Assembly (NCBI RefSeq): GCF_030295405.1
Contig: NZ_AP027080.1
Span: 1,364,001 to 1,428,000 of the forward strand
Reading direction: 5' to 3'
Origin: Mesoterricola silvestris
Lineage (GTDB): Bacteria; Acidobacteriota; Holophagae; Holophagales; Holophagaceae
Length of the DNA stretch: 64,000 bases
Numbering within the stretch: the stretch's first letter is position 1; each line of letters opens with the position of its first letter. The notes under the pieces were generated by a model. The model was not told where the DNA came from, made no database searches, and worked only from the letters and a program-made list of their open reading frames with translations. This document shows positions 54,428 through 64,000 of this stretch, piece by piece. Position numbers and translations under genes: made by a program.

Positions 54428-56101
54428 ATGCGCCTGACCTGGCTCCTCGCGACGACCCTGGGTCTCGTGGGGCCGCTGGGATGCGCGGGGGGTGGGGGGG
54501 GAACTCCGTCTCCCGCGTACCCGGCGGACACTTCCGTCATCGCCGCCGGCCAGCAGATGGAGAACCCTGCCCGCTGGTACGACGACGCCATCATCTACCA
54601 GGTCTGGGTCAAGAGCTTCGCCGACGGCATCTACAACGACGGCATCGGCGACCTGCCCGGGCTCCAGGGCAAGCTGGACTACCTCCAGTCCCTGGGGGTG
54701 AACACCCTGTGGCTGTCCCCCATCTTCGAGTGCACCAACAAGGGCGCGAACATGCATGGGTACGACACCACGGACTACTACGCGGTCAACAACCGGTTCG
54801 GCCTGAAGTCGGACCTGAAGAACCTCATCGACGCGACCCACGCCCGGGGCATGCGGATCATCTTCGATTTCGTCCCCAACCACACATCGGCCTCCCATCC
54901 CTGGATGGACGATCCCGCCAAGCGGAACTTCTACGTTTGGCAGTCCACGCTGCCCTCGGGCTGGGGCTTTCCCTGGGGGGGCGGCACGTCCTCCGATGTG
55001 TGGAAGGAATACGAAGGCGCGTTCTACTACTCGGCCTTCTCCGGGGACGCGGACCTGAACTACTACAATCCCGAAGTGCGCTCCACCATGCAGACCGTGG
55101 AGAGCTACTGGCTGGACCGGGGTTTCGACGGCATGCGGGTGGATGCCGTGCGCTACCTCTGCGAATCGGGCCCCGGCAAGGCCGCGGACACCCCCGACAC
55201 CCACGCGCGGCTCCAGGAGTTCCGGTCGGTGATCGACGGCTACCTGGCCCCCGGCAACGCCCATCCCCGCCCCGGCGGGGACGCGGCCAAGTACAGCGGC
55301 AAGATGATGATGGCCGAAGCCTGGACCAACGACGCCGCGGGCGTCGCGCCCTACTACGGCAGCGGCGCCAACGAATTCCACCTCTGCCTGGACTTCAGCG
55401 CCCCCTGGGCCATCTTCAACGCCATCAACGGTTCGGATGCCACGCAGCTCACCTCCCTGTGGGAGTACGAGCGGGACACCTACCCCGCGGGGTACCGGTC
55501 CGCCACCTTCGATTCCAACCACGACAACGTGATCTCCCGGCCCGGAACCCAGTACGCGGCGAACCGCCCCCGGATCATCCTGGCCGAGGCCCTGAACCTC
55601 CTCTCCCCGGGCACCCCCATCATCTATTACGGCAACGAAGTGGGCATGACCGGCGCCTCGGGCTCCGACCTGAACCTGCGCGGGGCCATGGACTGGGCGG
55701 CGGTGACCGCCCAGGCCTCGCAGCCTGATTCCATCCTTAGCTGGGTCAAGTATTTGAATAAGGCCCGCAGCGCCTACCCGGCCCTGAGGGGGGGCTACGC
55801 GACCCTGGCCACCGACCTGGGGCCGGGCAAGATCCTGGCCTGCATCCGGTCCGCGGGGGCGGAGCGCGTGGTGGTGGTGGCCAACCTCACGGCCACGGCC
55901 CAGACGGCGGTGCTCACGGACCTCACGGCCAACGGCGTGGCGCCGGATGCCGCCGTGAACGCAATTATTGGCGACACGAAAACCTACAATTCCCTGGCCG
56001 GAACCCGGTACACCGTGGCCGCCCTGCCGCCCTACGGCGTGCGGGTCCTCCACGCCGGCGGCGGCACCTTCAAGGGCAACCTCCATGGCGATATCCAGTA
56101 A
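54428..56101 (+). CDS. GH13 alpha-amylase lipoprotein
   Basis: The 557-residue protein has a lipoprotein signal ending GLVGPLGC (Cys19), a Gly5 linker and a GH13 domain with catalytic Asp239 (GMRVDAVRY), Glu297 (MMMAEAWTND) and Asp366 (DSNHDNVIS). A C-terminal beta domain completes the fold. It should sit at the outer membrane and hydrolyse alpha-glucans into dextrins for LamB. The ATG at 54428 was chosen because it gives the lipoprotein signal; an in-frame ATG at 54350 would add a Pro/Arg-rich 26 residues before it. Confidence 0.9.
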   Translation: MRLTWLLATTLGLVGPLGCAGGGGGTPSPAYPADTSVIAAGQQMENPARWYDDAIIYQVWVKSFADGIYNDGIGDLPGLQGKLDYLQSLGVNTLWLSPIFECTNKGANMHGYDTTDYYAVNNRFGLKSDLKNLIDATHARGMRIIFDFVPNHTSASHPWMDDPAKRNFYVWQSTLPSGWGFPWGGGTSSDVWKEYEGAFYYSAFSGDADLNYYNPEVRSTMQTVESYWLDRGFDGMRVDAVRYLCESGPGKAADTPDTHARLQEFRSVIDGYLAPGNAHPRPGGDAAKYSGKMMMAEAWTNDAAGVAPYYGSGANEFHLCLDFSAPWAIFNAINGSDATQLTSLWEYERDTYPAGYRSATFDSNHDNVISRPGTQYAANRPRIILAEALNLLSPGTPIIYYGNEVGMTGASGSDLNLRGAMDWAAVTAQASQPDSILSWVKYLNKARSAYPALRGGYATLATDLGPGKILACIRSAGAERVVVVANLTATAQTAVLTDLTANGVAPDAAVNAIIGDTKTYNSLAGTRYTVAALPPYGVRVLHAGGGTFKGNLHGDIQ

Positions 56102-56157
56102 CCGGTCCTAGACTCGTATCCGCATTCCCACCTCTCCATCCTCCTGGAAGCAATCTC

Positions 56158-57252
<1,095 letters not shown>

Positions 57253-57291
57253 GGCCTCCCCATCCACGCCCCATCATCAAGGAGAAAACCC

Positions 57292-58494
<1,203 letters not shown>

Positions 58495-58552
58495 GCCCAT
58501 CCAAGGGCGGGGGGCCCCAGGGCCTCCCGCCCGTTTCCGCGGAAGCGACGAA

Positions 58553-60088
58553 ATGACCATTCCACCCGCCATCCGACGCAATCTGGGCCGAGCCTTCCTG
58601 GCCCTGCTGGTCGTCGCCGCGCTGTTCCTCGTCACCGTCATCTACGCGACGGGCGAGGTGCTCCTGGCCGGCACCTTCCTGGTCATCATCGCCCTCGCCG
58701 CCTGGCTCTACCTCTCCCAGAAGACCTACGCGTACCGCTACCTGTTCCCGGGCATCGCCGCGGCCATCATCTTCGTGGTCTTCCCGGTGATCTACACGAT
58801 CTTCATCAGCTTCTCGAACTACAGTTCCAGGAACCTCCTGGAATTCCCCCGGGCCACCCAGTACCTGCTGGACCAGACCTACCCCGGCGAGAGCAACACC
58901 TTCGGCTTCTCCCTCTTCCCCGACGGCGGGAAGTTCCGGGCGCGGCTGGAGGACTCCGAAGGGGGCGCGGTCTTCTTCACCCCGGCCTTCGCCATGCCCG
59001 GCGAGGCGCCGGTGGCGGTCACGGCGGTCCCCGAGGCCGCCGCGGGCTTCACCCCGGGCGACCCGGTGGAGCTGGGCGACATCATCGCCAACGAGGAGAA
59101 CCTCAAGAAGCTCGCCATCACCATGCCCAACGGCGCCAGGCTCGGCATGACGGGCCTCAGCGAATTCGCGGCCCTGAAGCGCCTCTACACGCCCCGGCCC
59201 GACGGCAGCCTCCTGAACAACCAGGACGGCACCGTCATCAAGCCCAACGTGCGGACCGGCTTCTACGAGACGCCCTCCGGGGAGAAGGTGCTCCCCGGCT
59301 TCCAGGTGAAGATCGGCCTGGACAACTACGTACGCATCTTCACCGATCCCAAGTACCGGGAGCCCTTCACGCGGATCTTCATCTGGACCGTGGTCTTCGC
59401 CGGACTCTCGGTGCTCTTCTCCTTCTCGCTGGGCCTGGTGCTGGCGGTGCTCCTGAACTGGGAGGCCCTGCGGTTCCGCAGCGTCTACCGCCTCCTGCTG
59501 TTCCTGCCCTACGCGGTGCCCGGCTTCATCTCCATCCTGGTGTTCAAGGGGCTGTTCAACAACAACATGGGCGAGATCAACCTGATCCTGGACGCCGTGT
59601 TCGGCATCCGTCCTCCCTGGTTCTCGGATCCCTTCCTGGCCAAGGTGATGCTCCTCATCGTCAACACCTGGCTGGGTTTCCCCTACATGATGGTGGTGTC
59701 CATGGGCCTGATCAAGGCCATCCCCATGGACCTCTACGAGGCCTCCGCGGTGGCCGGGGCCGGGCCCCTCACCAATTTCTTCAAGATCACGCTGCCGCTG
59801 ATCAAGCGCCCCATGCTGCCCCTGCTGATCTCCTCCTTCGCCTTCAACTTCAACAATTTCGTCCTCGTCATGCTGTTGACCGGAGGCCGCCCGGACTTCC
59901 TGGACACCACCATCCAGGCCGGCACCACCGACATCCTGATCTCCTACGTGTACCGGAACGCCTTCGTGGATTCCGGGCAGCAGTTCGGCCTCGGGGCCGC
60001 CATCTCCACGGTGATCTTCCTGCTGGTCGCCGGCATCACCCTCGTCCAGATCCGCTACACGAAGATCGCCGACGACGAGAAGCGCTGA
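58553..60088 (+). CDS. malF: Maltodextrin ABC permease subunit (E. coli-type with P2-like periplasmic domain)
   Basis: The 511-residue permease has eight predicted membrane helices and a large extracytoplasmic insert (about residues 90-265) between helices 3 and 4, corresponding to the P2 domain of E. coli MalF. The EAA loop reads YEASAVAGAGPLTNFFKITLP. Its length is nearly that of E. coli MalF (514). The P2 domain in E. coli contacts MalE, so the same docking is expected here. It is followed nine bases later by malG. Confidence 0.95.
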   Translation: MTIPPAIRRNLGRAFLALLVVAALFLVTVIYATGEVLLAGTFLVIIALAAWLYLSQKTYAYRYLFPGIAAAIIFVVFPVIYTIFISFSNYSSRNLLEFPRATQYLLDQTYPGESNTFGFSLFPDGGKFRARLEDSEGGAVFFTPAFAMPGEAPVAVTAVPEAAAGFTPGDPVELGDIIANEENLKKLAITMPNGARLGMTGLSEFAALKRLYTPRPDGSLLNNQDGTVIKPNVRTGFYETPSGEKVLPGFQVKIGLDNYVRIFTDPKYREPFTRIFIWTVVFAGLSVLFSFSLGLVLAVLLNWEALRFRSVYRLLLFLPYAVPGFISILVFKGLFNNNMGEINLILDAVFGIRPPWFSDPFLAKVMLLIVNTWLGFPYMMVVSMGLIKAIPMDLYEASAVAGAGPLTNFFKITLPLIKRPMLPLLISSFAFNFNNFVLVMLLTGGRPDFLDTTIQAGTTDILISYVYRNAFVDSGQQFGLGAAISTVIFLLVAGITLVQIRYTKIADDEKR

Positions 60089-60097
60089 GGGGGAACC

Positions 60098-60988
60098 ATG
60101 GCCATCGTAACCAACAAGTCCCAGCGCTGGCGCGTGCTCGCCGCCCACGTCTTCCTCGTGTGCCTGTGCGCGCTGGTGATCTTCCCCTTCCTGCTGACCA
60201 TCTCCATTTCGCTGCGCCCCGGCAACTTCGCCACGGGACGGCTCATCCCCGCCGAGATCAGCTTCGAGCACTGGCGCTTCGCCCTGGGGCTGCCCACCGT
60301 GGGCCCCGACGGGACCAAGGTCTACCCCGACCTGCCCGTGCTGCGCTGGCTCTGGAACTCCATCCGGGTGGCCCTGGTGTCGGCCTGCATCGGCCTGCTC
60401 CTGAGCACCACCGCCGCCTACGCCTTCGCGCGCATGCGGTTCGCCGGGAAGAAGGCCGCCCTCACGGGCCTCATGCTCATGCAGATGTTCCCGTCGGTCC
60501 TGGCCCTGGTGGCCATCCACTCCATCTTCACCCGCATCGGCAACGCCTTCCCGGTGTTCGGCATGGACAGCCTCTGGTCCCTGGTGCTGGCCTACTCGGG
60601 GGGCATCGCGCTCCACGTGTGGACCATCAAGGGCTTCTACGAGACCATCCCCGCCGAGATCGAGGAGGCCGCCACCGTGGACGGCGCCACGCCCTGGCAG
60701 GCCTTCTGGCGCGTGCTGCTGCCCATGGCCCTGCCCATCCTGATGGTGGTGTTCCTGCTGGCCTTCATCGGGGCCATCATCGAGTACCCCGTGGCCTCGA
60801 TCCTGCTCCACTCCCAGAAGAACCTCACCCTGGCCGTGGGCGCCAATTCCTTCCTCTACCCCCAGAAGTACATGTGGGGGGATTTCGCCGCGGCGGCCAT
60901 CCTCTCCGGGCTGCCCATCACCATCGTCTTCATGCTGGCCCAGAAAGGCCTGATCGCCGGGCTCACCTCCGGCGGGACCAAGGGCTGA
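60098..60988 (+). CDS. malG: Maltodextrin ABC permease subunit
   Basis: The 296-residue permease has six predicted helices, the MalG-type opening VLAAHVFLVCLCALVIFPFL and the EAA motif IEEAATVDGATPWQAFWRVLLP, with VGANSFLYPQKYMWGDFAAA near the end. It dimerises with MalF to form the channel. Its gene starts nine bases after malF and is followed by the small CBM41-like protein gene after 63 bp, all on one strand. Confidence 0.95.
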   Translation: MAIVTNKSQRWRVLAAHVFLVCLCALVIFPFLLTISISLRPGNFATGRLIPAEISFEHWRFALGLPTVGPDGTKVYPDLPVLRWLWNSIRVALVSACIGLLLSTTAAYAFARMRFAGKKAALTGLMLMQMFPSVLALVAIHSIFTRIGNAFPVFGMDSLWSLVLAYSGGIALHVWTIKGFYETIPAEIEEAATVDGATPWQAFWRVLLPMALPILMVVFLLAFIGAIIEYPVASILLHSQKNLTLAVGANSFLYPQKYMWGDFAAAAILSGLPITIVFMLAQKGLIAGLTSGGTKG

Positions 60989-61051
60989 GCCGGCCCCACC
61001 CTTCACCCCTTCCGAGGGCCGTGCCCTCGACCTTTCCACCAGGAGCCCGAC

Positions 61052-61498
61052 ATGAGCCTCCGTTCCGTCCTCGTCAAGGTCCTCGCCGCGGTCGCGATGG
61101 CCTTCGCCACCCTCTCCCCGGCCCAGGCCCAGGCCCCCGCCGCCGGCCCCAACATCACCATCCACTACCACCGCGTGGACGGCAACTACGAGAAGTGGGG
61201 CATCCACCTCTGGAAGAGCCCCAACATGCCCCTGGAAGGCGTGGAATGGCCCACCCCCATGGTCCCCACCGGCAAGGACGCCTACGGCGTCTACTGGACC
61301 CGGGAAGCCGCCGAGTTCAAGACCCGCACCCGGATGGTCGTGAACTACATCATCCACAAGGGCGACATCAAGGAGCAGGGCGGCAAGGACATGAACTTCG
61401 ACGGCAACACCAACAAGGAAGCCTGGATCTGGGAGAACGACAGCAAGATCTACTTCTCCCTGGACGAGGTCAAGGCCGGCCACCCCGAGTACAAGTAG
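61052..61498 (+). CDS. Stand-alone secreted CBM41/pullulanase-associated (PUD) domain protein
   Basis: The 148-residue protein has a signal peptide (ending FATLSPAQA) and one PUD/CBM41-like domain: ITIHYHRVDGNYEKWGIHLW, DAYGVYW and NYIIHKGDIKEQGGKDMNFD, with the closing EAWIWENDSKIYFSLDEV. Such domains normally form the N-terminal starch/pullulan-binding modules of pullulanases; here no catalytic domain is attached. It is most likely a periplasmic alpha-glucan-binding helper (capture or delivery), consistent with its position inside the maltodextrin operon. Confidence 0.85.
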   Translation: MSLRSVLVKVLAAVAMAFATLSPAQAQAPAAGPNITIHYHRVDGNYEKWGIHLWKSPNMPLEGVEWPTPMVPTGKDAYGVYWTREAAEFKTRTRMVVNYIIHKGDIKEQGGKDMNFDGNTNKEAWIWENDSKIYFSLDEVKAGHPEYK

Positions 61499-61579
61499 CC
61501 TGAACCCAAGGAACCAGGGCCGGTGGTGACCGGATGGCCATCACCGGCCCGGCCCCTTTTCACGACCAGCGAGCTTCCC

Positions 61580-63244
61580 ATGACCCTGCGACCCTCCTCC
61601 CACGCGTTCTGGCTGTCCCTGGCCCTCTCCGGCGCCGGCCTCCTGGCCCAGGGGGCCCCCGCCGCCGTGCCCGGGTCCTTCGCGGACAACCCCATCGTCT
61701 ACTTCCTCATGACGGACCGCTTCGTGAACGGGGATCCGTCCAACGACGGCAGCTACGGCCGCAAGCGGGAGGCCCTGCCCAAGGACGACGTGGCCACCTT
61801 CCACGGCGGCGACCTCAAGGGCGTCACCCAGAAGCTCAAGGAGGGCTGGTTCAAGCAACTCGGCGTGAACGCCATCTGGATCACGGCCCCCTACGAGCAG
61901 ATCCACGGGTGGGTGCAGGGGGGCAAGGCCGAGTTCAAGCACTACGCCTACCACGGCTACTACGCCCTGGACTACACGGTGCTGGACAAGAACATGGGCA
62001 CCCCGGCGGACCTGAAGGAGATGATCGACACGGCCCACGCCCAGGGCATCCGCGTGCTCTTCGACATCGTCATGAACCACCCCGGCTACCTGGATCTGCA
62101 GACCGCCCAGGACCTGAAGGTGGACGTGCTCTTCTCCGGGGTGGAGAAGGCCACCCTGAGGAGCTACCACAACTACATCGACTACAACAGCTTCAAGTTC
62201 GCCGACTGGTGGGGCAGGGACTGGGTGCGGGCGGGGCTGCCCGGGTACATCGACGGCGGCCGGGACGACCTCACCATGCAGCTGGCCTACCTCCCCGACT
62301 TCCGCACCGAGAGCAAGGAAGCCGTGAAACTGCCGAAATTCCTCAAGGAAAAGGCCGACACCCGGGCCGTGGACCTGCCCGGCACCACGGTGCGCGGCTA
62401 CCTGATCCACTGGCTCACGGACTGGGTGCGCACCTACGGCGTGGACGGCTTCCGGTGCGACACCGTCAAGCACGTGGAGCCGGAGGCCTGGGCCCAGCTA
62501 AAGGCCGAGGGGGTCAAGGCCCTGGCCGAATGGAAGGCCGCGAACCCCGCCTCCAAGATCGACGACGCCCCCTTCTGGATGGTGGGGGAGTACTGGGGCG
62601 TGGGCCCCGCCCTGCACAAGATGCATTCCTTCGGCTTCGACGCGATGATCAACTTCGATTTCCAGAACGACGAAGGGGAGTTCGCGAAGCCCGAGAAGCT
62701 CTTCGCGTCGTACGCGAAGCTGCAGGCCGGGATGCCCGTGCACATGCTGAACTACCTCTCCTCCCACGACACGAAGCTCTTCGACCGCGCCAGGCTGGTG
62801 GAAGGCGGCGCGGCCCTGCTGCTGGCCCCGGGGGGGGTGCAGATCTTCTACGGCGACGAGACCGCGCGCCCCGTGGGCTACGAGCCCCGCACCGACTACC
62901 AGCAGGGGACCCGCTCCGACATGAACTGGAGCGCCCCCGACGCCAAGGTGCTGGCCCACTGGCGCAAGCTCGGCACCTTCCGCAGCCGCCACCTGGCCCT
63001 GGCCAAGGGCGTGCACAAGCAGCTCGGTTCCTCCCCCTACACCTTCAGCCGCACCGACGCCGCCACCGGCGACAGCGTGGTGGTGGCCATGGGCGCCAAG
63101 GGGGAGGCGACCATCCCCGTGACCGGCGTCTTCAAGGACGGCGAAAGCCTCCGGGACGCCTACACGGGCCGCACCGCCACGGTGGCGGGAGGGGCCGTCA
63201 AGCTCCAGGCCGAAACCTATGTCCTGCTCGAGCGGGCCAACTAG
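61580..63244 (+). CDS. Secreted GH13 alpha-amylase (MalS/cyclomaltodextrinase-like)
   Basis: The 554-residue protein has a signal peptide (MTLRPSSHAFWLSLALSGAG, cleaved near AQG) and a GH13 domain opening NPIVYFLMTDRFVNGDPSND, which is typical of periplasmic/secreted alpha-amylases. Catalytic residues are Asp294 (GFRCDTVKH), Glu337 (WMVGEYWGVG) and Asp397 (LSSHDTKLF). It should shorten dextrins in the periplasm before MalE binds them. A lipobox is absent, so it is probably soluble there. It lies between the CBM41-like protein and the phosphorylase gene. Confidence 0.92.
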   Translation: MTLRPSSHAFWLSLALSGAGLLAQGAPAAVPGSFADNPIVYFLMTDRFVNGDPSNDGSYGRKREALPKDDVATFHGGDLKGVTQKLKEGWFKQLGVNAIWITAPYEQIHGWVQGGKAEFKHYAYHGYYALDYTVLDKNMGTPADLKEMIDTAHAQGIRVLFDIVMNHPGYLDLQTAQDLKVDVLFSGVEKATLRSYHNYIDYNSFKFADWWGRDWVRAGLPGYIDGGRDDLTMQLAYLPDFRTESKEAVKLPKFLKEKADTRAVDLPGTTVRGYLIHWLTDWVRTYGVDGFRCDTVKHVEPEAWAQLKAEGVKALAEWKAANPASKIDDAPFWMVGEYWGVGPALHKMHSFGFDAMINFDFQNDEGEFAKPEKLFASYAKLQAGMPVHMLNYLSSHDTKLFDRARLVEGGAALLLAPGGVQIFYGDETARPVGYEPRTDYQQGTRSDMNWSAPDAKVLAHWRKLGTFRSRHLALAKGVHKQLGSSPYTFSRTDAATGDSVVVAMGAKGEATIPVTGVFKDGESLRDAYTGRTATVAGGAVKLQAETYVLLERAN

Positions 63245-63258
63245 CAAGGAACCCCACG

Positions 63259-64000
63259 ATGGCATCAAAACTACCTCAGGTCGCCTATTTCTGCATGGAA
63301 TACGCCCTGGATAGCACCTTCAAGATCTACTCCGGGGGCCTCGGCATCCTCGCCGGCGACTATTTCAAGGGCGTCAAGGACCACGGCTTTCCCATGGTGG
63401 GCATCGGCATCCGGTGGAAGCAGGGTTACGGCGAGCAGCACGTGGATCCGGCCACCGGCAAGGTCTTCGACGCGTACCGCACCGGCGACCACGGCTTCCT
63501 GGAGGACACCGGGGTCACCGTCAAGGTGGAGATCAAGGGCCGCCCCGTGCATATCAAGGTGTGGAAGGTCGCGTCCTTCGGCGTGGACAGCCTCTACCTG
63601 CTGGACACGGACCTGGAGGCCAACGACGGCGAGGCCCGGTGGATCACGGGCCAGCTCTACGGATGGTTCGGCGAGGAGCGGGTGGCCCAGGAGATGGTGC
63701 TGGGCATCGGCGGCGTGCGGGCCCTGCAGGCCCTTAAGATCAAGCCCGACGTCTACCACTTCAACGAGGGCCACGCCCTCTTCGCCGGCTTCGAGCTCAT
63801 CCGGAGGCGCATGGCGCGGGGCGCCACCTTCCAGGACGCCCTGGCCCGCACCCGGGAGGAGGTGGTGTTCACCACCCACACCCCCATCGTGCAGGGCAAC
63901 GAATCCCACCCCATCGAGCGCTTCATGTACCTGGGCGCCAACCTGGGCCTGACCCGGGCCCAGCTCAAGCAGCTGGGGGGCTCCCCCTTCAACATGACGG
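63259..64000 (+). CDS. glgP: Alpha-glucan (glycogen) phosphorylase, 3' end missing
   Basis: The visible 247 residues start MASKLPQVAYFCMEYALDST and continue FKIYSGGLGILAGDYFKG, the hallmark of the short GT35 phosphorylases that lack the long N-terminal regulatory extension. Further matches are YHFNEGHALFAGFELI and VVFTTHTPIVQGNE. It releases glucose-1-phosphate from dextrins by phosphorolysis in the cytoplasm, complementing the glucosidase/glucokinase route. An SD-like AAGGA is 9 bases before the ATG. The frame remains open at the end of the window, where the PLP-binding region is not yet reached. Confidence 0.92.
   Translation, partial: MASKLPQVAYFCMEYALDSTFKIYSGGLGILAGDYFKGVKDHGFPMVGIGIRWKQGYGEQHVDPATGKVFDAYRTGDHGFLEDTGVTVKVEIKGRPVHIKVWKVASFGVDSLYLLDTDLEANDGEARWITGQLYGWFGEERVAQEMVLGIGGVRALQALKIKPDVYHFNEGHALFAGFELIRRRMARGATFQDALARTREEVVFTTHTPIVQGNESHPIERFMYLGANLGLTRAQLKQLGGSPFNMT

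Overview
The window reads as chromosomal DNA of a GC-rich, diderm, respiratory heterotroph. Lipoprotein signals, C-terminal-aromatic outer-membrane barrels, a LamB-type porin, a menaquinone-type ETF oxidase and multihaem cytochromes together fit an acidobacterium of the Holophagae type (Geothrix-like). That placement is inference from gene content and base composition, because no rRNA or other marker gene is present. No tRNA, rRNA, CRISPR array, insertion sequence or integrase was found.

Layout. (1) 1-6504: a cupredoxin-like gene tail, an outer-membrane barrel, a MocR-type regulator that lacks the expected PLP lysine, and a leftward operon of cytochrome c, DUF2231 membrane protein, DUF5777 barrel, triple-CHRD lipoprotein and Rieske protein. 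(2) 6692-8248: an M64-type metallopeptidase lipoprotein, followed by a large hairpin element. (3) 8525-17480: a leftward beta-oxidation operon, fadB-fadA-acyl-CoA dehydrogenase-membrane FeS oxidoreductase-etfB-etfA. It faces a divergent acyl-CoA ligase (17747) and a prolyl-oligopeptidase-like peptidase. In the operon, fatty acids are activated and oxidised, and electrons pass through ETF to the membrane oxidoreductase and quinone. (4) 22207-30621: an accessory block of a small secreted protein, a GNAT acetyltransferase, a DUF6916 protein, three tandem phage-collar-domain proteins, a 1,686-residue beta-helix/Ig-repeat protein ending in a dockerin-like module, and a cohesin-like lipoprotein. A second copy of the hairpin element follows.

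(5) 31025-34856: a CadR-type MerR regulator with a divergent Cd/Zn/Pb ATPase, then a YceI protein divergent from a MarR regulator with two matching palindromic operators. (6) 35064-39866: a hybrid histidine kinase, an HtrA-like protease and a pentapeptide-repeat protein. (7) 39877-46805, leftward: a tetrahaem cytochrome/ferredoxin/NrfD quinone-linked complex followed by an FHA-GAF-SpoIIE phosphatase, a Ser/Thr kinase with PEGA domains and a DUF3667 protein. (8) 46998-48987: a chemoreceptor and a PilZ protein.

(9) 49007-64000: a complete maltodextrin system. A LacI regulator and glucokinase are divergent from a rightward run of cytoplasmic GH13 glucosidase, LamB porin, lipoprotein GH13, MalK, MalE, MalF, MalG, an orphan CBM41/PUD protein, a periplasmic GH13 and a glycogen/alpha-glucan phosphorylase that runs off the end. 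Two perfect LacI-family operators lie in the divergent promoter region. The inferred flow is surface and periplasmic hydrolysis, LamB entry, MalEFGK uptake, cytoplasmic hydrolysis or phosphorolysis, then glucokinase.

The items most worth a second look are the collar/dockerin/cohesin block, the paired hairpin elements with a compensatory base-pair change, the PLP-lysine-less MocR, the probably leaderless metal ATPase mRNA and the orphan CBM41 protein.
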